From assembly GCF_004337445.1 (NCBI RefSeq), contig NZ_SJZB01000013.1:62001-126000 (forward strand): DNA of 64,000 bases, in the 5' to 3' direction. The position numbers and the translations under genes were made by a program. How positions within the stretch are numbered: position 1 is the stretch's first letter; every line of letters starts with the position of its first letter. Source of the DNA: Parasulfuritortus cantonensis (GTDB taxonomy: Bacteria > Pseudomonadota > Gammaproteobacteria > Burkholderiales > Thiobacillaceae). The notes below the pieces were generated by a model. The model was not told the DNA's origin. It did not search any database and saw only the letters and a program-made list of their open reading frames with translations. Of this stretch, positions 63,038 through 64,000 are shown one piece after another.

Positions 63038-63679
63038 ATGGACGACGAAAGCCGCATCAGCCAGCTGGAAAAAGCCCTGCTCGACCAGGCCGAGACCCTC
63101 GCGCGGGAGCGCCTGGACAACGCCGAGGCGACCCGGCGCCACCTGCTCGACGAGGCCGGCCAGCGCCTGGCCGAGGCCGAGGCGCGCGAGCGCCAGGTGG
63201 TGCGCGCCTCGGCCGACCGCCTGGTGCGGCGCCGCGTCCAGGCCGCCGAGGGGCGCCTGACCGCGGACCTGGATCGCCTGCGCTGGGCGCTCACCCAGGC
63301 GGCGATCAGCAACGTGCGTCTGGCCCTGCTCGACCTGACCCAGGACCGCGCGCGCTACCTGGGCGTGCTGGCCGGCTTCCTCTCGGCCGCCGCGGCGCGG
63401 CTGCCGGCGGGCGACCTGGTCGCCGAGGTCAACAGCGCCGACCTCAACATGCTGGCGCCCGGCTGGGTCGACCTGTGCGCGCGCGCCGCGCCCGGGCGGT
63501 CCGTCGAACTGGCCGACCACGGCCGCGACAGCCTGGGCGGCGTGTCGGTCCGCCTGGCCGACAACCGGGCCCGCCTGGACCAGACCTTCGAGGCGCGCCT
63601 GGACCGCCTGGACGAGGCCCTGGCCGCCGCCGTCATGGCGCGCATGTTCGCCGGTCCGCCGGAGTTGGGAGGGCTATGA
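63038..63679 (+). CDS. V/A-type ATPase subunit E (peripheral stalk)
   Basis: A 213-residue protein with a long N-terminal coiled coil (RISQLEKALLDQAETLARER, rich in Ala, Glu and Arg to residue about 85) and a globular C-terminal head (ELADHGRDSLGGVSVRLADN, LDQTFEARLDRLDEALAAAV), as in V-ATPase subunit E. It should pair with the small helical subunit at 59024 to form the stator stalk. The stop overlaps an ATG (63676) of a small downstream frame. Confidence 0.88.
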   Translation: MDDESRISQLEKALLDQAETLARERLDNAEATRRHLLDEAGQRLAEAEARERQVVRASADRLVRRRVQAAEGRLTADLDRLRWALTQAAISNVRLALLDLTQDRARYLGVLAGFLSAAAARLPAGDLVAEVNSADLNMLAPGWVDLCARAAPGRSVELADHGRDSLGGVSVRLADNRARLDQTFEARLDRLDEALAAAVMARMFAGPPELGGL

Positions 63680-63948
63680 GCTCTTTTCAGTGGCAAAGGC
63701 ACCCCGCGTCGGGGCGGGAATCGGACGGCCGCAAGGCACTCCGGGCTGGCCAGGGTCATGCCATGGCCAAACGGCCCAATGCGGCGGACGCCGATTCGGG
63801 CCTCCCCCCGAAGGGCAAGCTGCCCACAGGCGCATTGCCATGCCGGCGGCGGCTTGTGGAGAATGACTACACGGCGCCCCCCGCGCCTTGCGCCGCAGCC
63901 AGCGGCAAACGGCGCCGGGTGGCTGCCGGGATAGGCTCAAATGGCTAA
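63676..63948 (+). CDS. Possible small gene between ATPase subunits E and A
   Basis: A 90-codon open frame begins with ATG overlapping the subunit E stop (ATGA at 63676-63679) and ends 8 bases inside the subunit A gene. The predicted protein is basic, Ala/Pro/Gly-rich and without recognisable domain or membrane helix (SSFQWQRHPASGRESDGRKA). Coupled overlap at both ends favours translation, but composition is not strongly protein-like; it may be only a translated spacer that carries ribosomes to the next gene. Confidence 0.4.
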   Translation: MSSFQWQRHPASGRESDGRKALRAGQGHAMAKRPNAADADSGLPPKGKLPTGALPCRRRLVENDYTAPPAPCAAASGKRRRVAAGIGSNG

Positions 63949-64000
63949 GGTCCTGGAGATCAACGGTCCGCTGGTGCGCCTGGAACTGCCCGGCGCGGTA
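63941..64000 (+). CDS. V/A-type ATPase catalytic subunit A, N-terminal fragment
   Basis: The first 20 codons are visible (MAKVLEINGPLVRLELPGAV), the N-terminal beta-barrel start of the catalytic A subunit, which continues beyond the right edge. The position after E is where A is expected in this type of operon. Only the first 60 bases are present, so catalytic motifs cannot be checked. Confidence 0.8.
   Translation, partial: MAKVLEINGPLVRLELPGAV

Overview
The window is a continuous stretch of chromosomal DNA of visibly high GC, densely coded on both strands. I saw no insertion sequence, phage, CRISPR array, tRNA or rRNA. The housekeeping genes (glnD next to map, metG, a DUF2802 - fliK-like - short flhB-like trio) resemble a betaproteobacterium, possibly a Thiobacillaceae/Nitrosomonadales-type organism. 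This placement is inference from gene content only. It is complicated by a flagellin/FlbT/FlaF cluster at the left edge that is typical of Alphaproteobacteria.

Layout. (1) 1-13232, motility and glycan: the 3' end of a flagellin gene, an unknown protein, flbT and flaF, then a methyltransferase and two large glycan-synthesis proteins. One of these is an 1839-residue chain joining methyltransferase, glycosyltransferase, sulfotransferase, RgpF-like and HAD-like parts. The DUF2802, FliK-like and FlhB C-terminal-like genes follow. (2) 13229-27086, housekeeping and mixed: glnD, map, a SprA-type putative metalloprotease, acylphosphatase, a methyltransferase with an apparent frameshift, a TMEM175-like channel, a cNMP-binding protein, metG, an amidase, a secreted protein, an MFS transporter, a NERD-helicase and a basic protein. 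(3) 27140-38591 (minus strand): a nearly complete Flp/Tad pilus operon, flp-cpaA-tadE-cpaB-cpaC-cpaE-cpaF-tadB-tadC-tadD-(HTH-receiver regulator)-DUF3613-tadG. (4) 38928-44929 (minus): a response regulator, a multi-PAS histidine kinase, a PAS-GGDEF-EAL protein and two small unknown genes. (5) 45045-58920, the most unusual block. A 2382-residue LapA-like adhesin (retention module with a TAAG site, two near-identical 1.98-kb repeats, vWA domain, RTX repeats) lies beside two small divergently transcribed genes. Both encode very hydrophobic peptides with 17-residue double-glycine leaders. Beside them is a complete type I export set: HlyD-like adaptor, ABC transporter with an intact C39 peptidase, and TolC-like channel. 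(6) 59024-64000: a V/A-type ATPase operon (G/H-like, C, I, K, F, E, an unknown 90-codon ORF, start of A) that runs off the right end.

How the parts fit. Regions 1, 3, 4 and 5 are mostly surface functions: flagellum and its likely glycosylation, adhesive Flp pili, c-di-GMP turnover, a giant retained adhesin and a peptide exporter. This suggests a bacterium that switches between motile and attached life. The best candidate for an undescribed system is the divergent peptide pair with its C39 transporter next to the adhesin. Each peptide gene has a good ribosome binding site and its own terminator, the leaders are nearly identical, and no immunity gene is evident.
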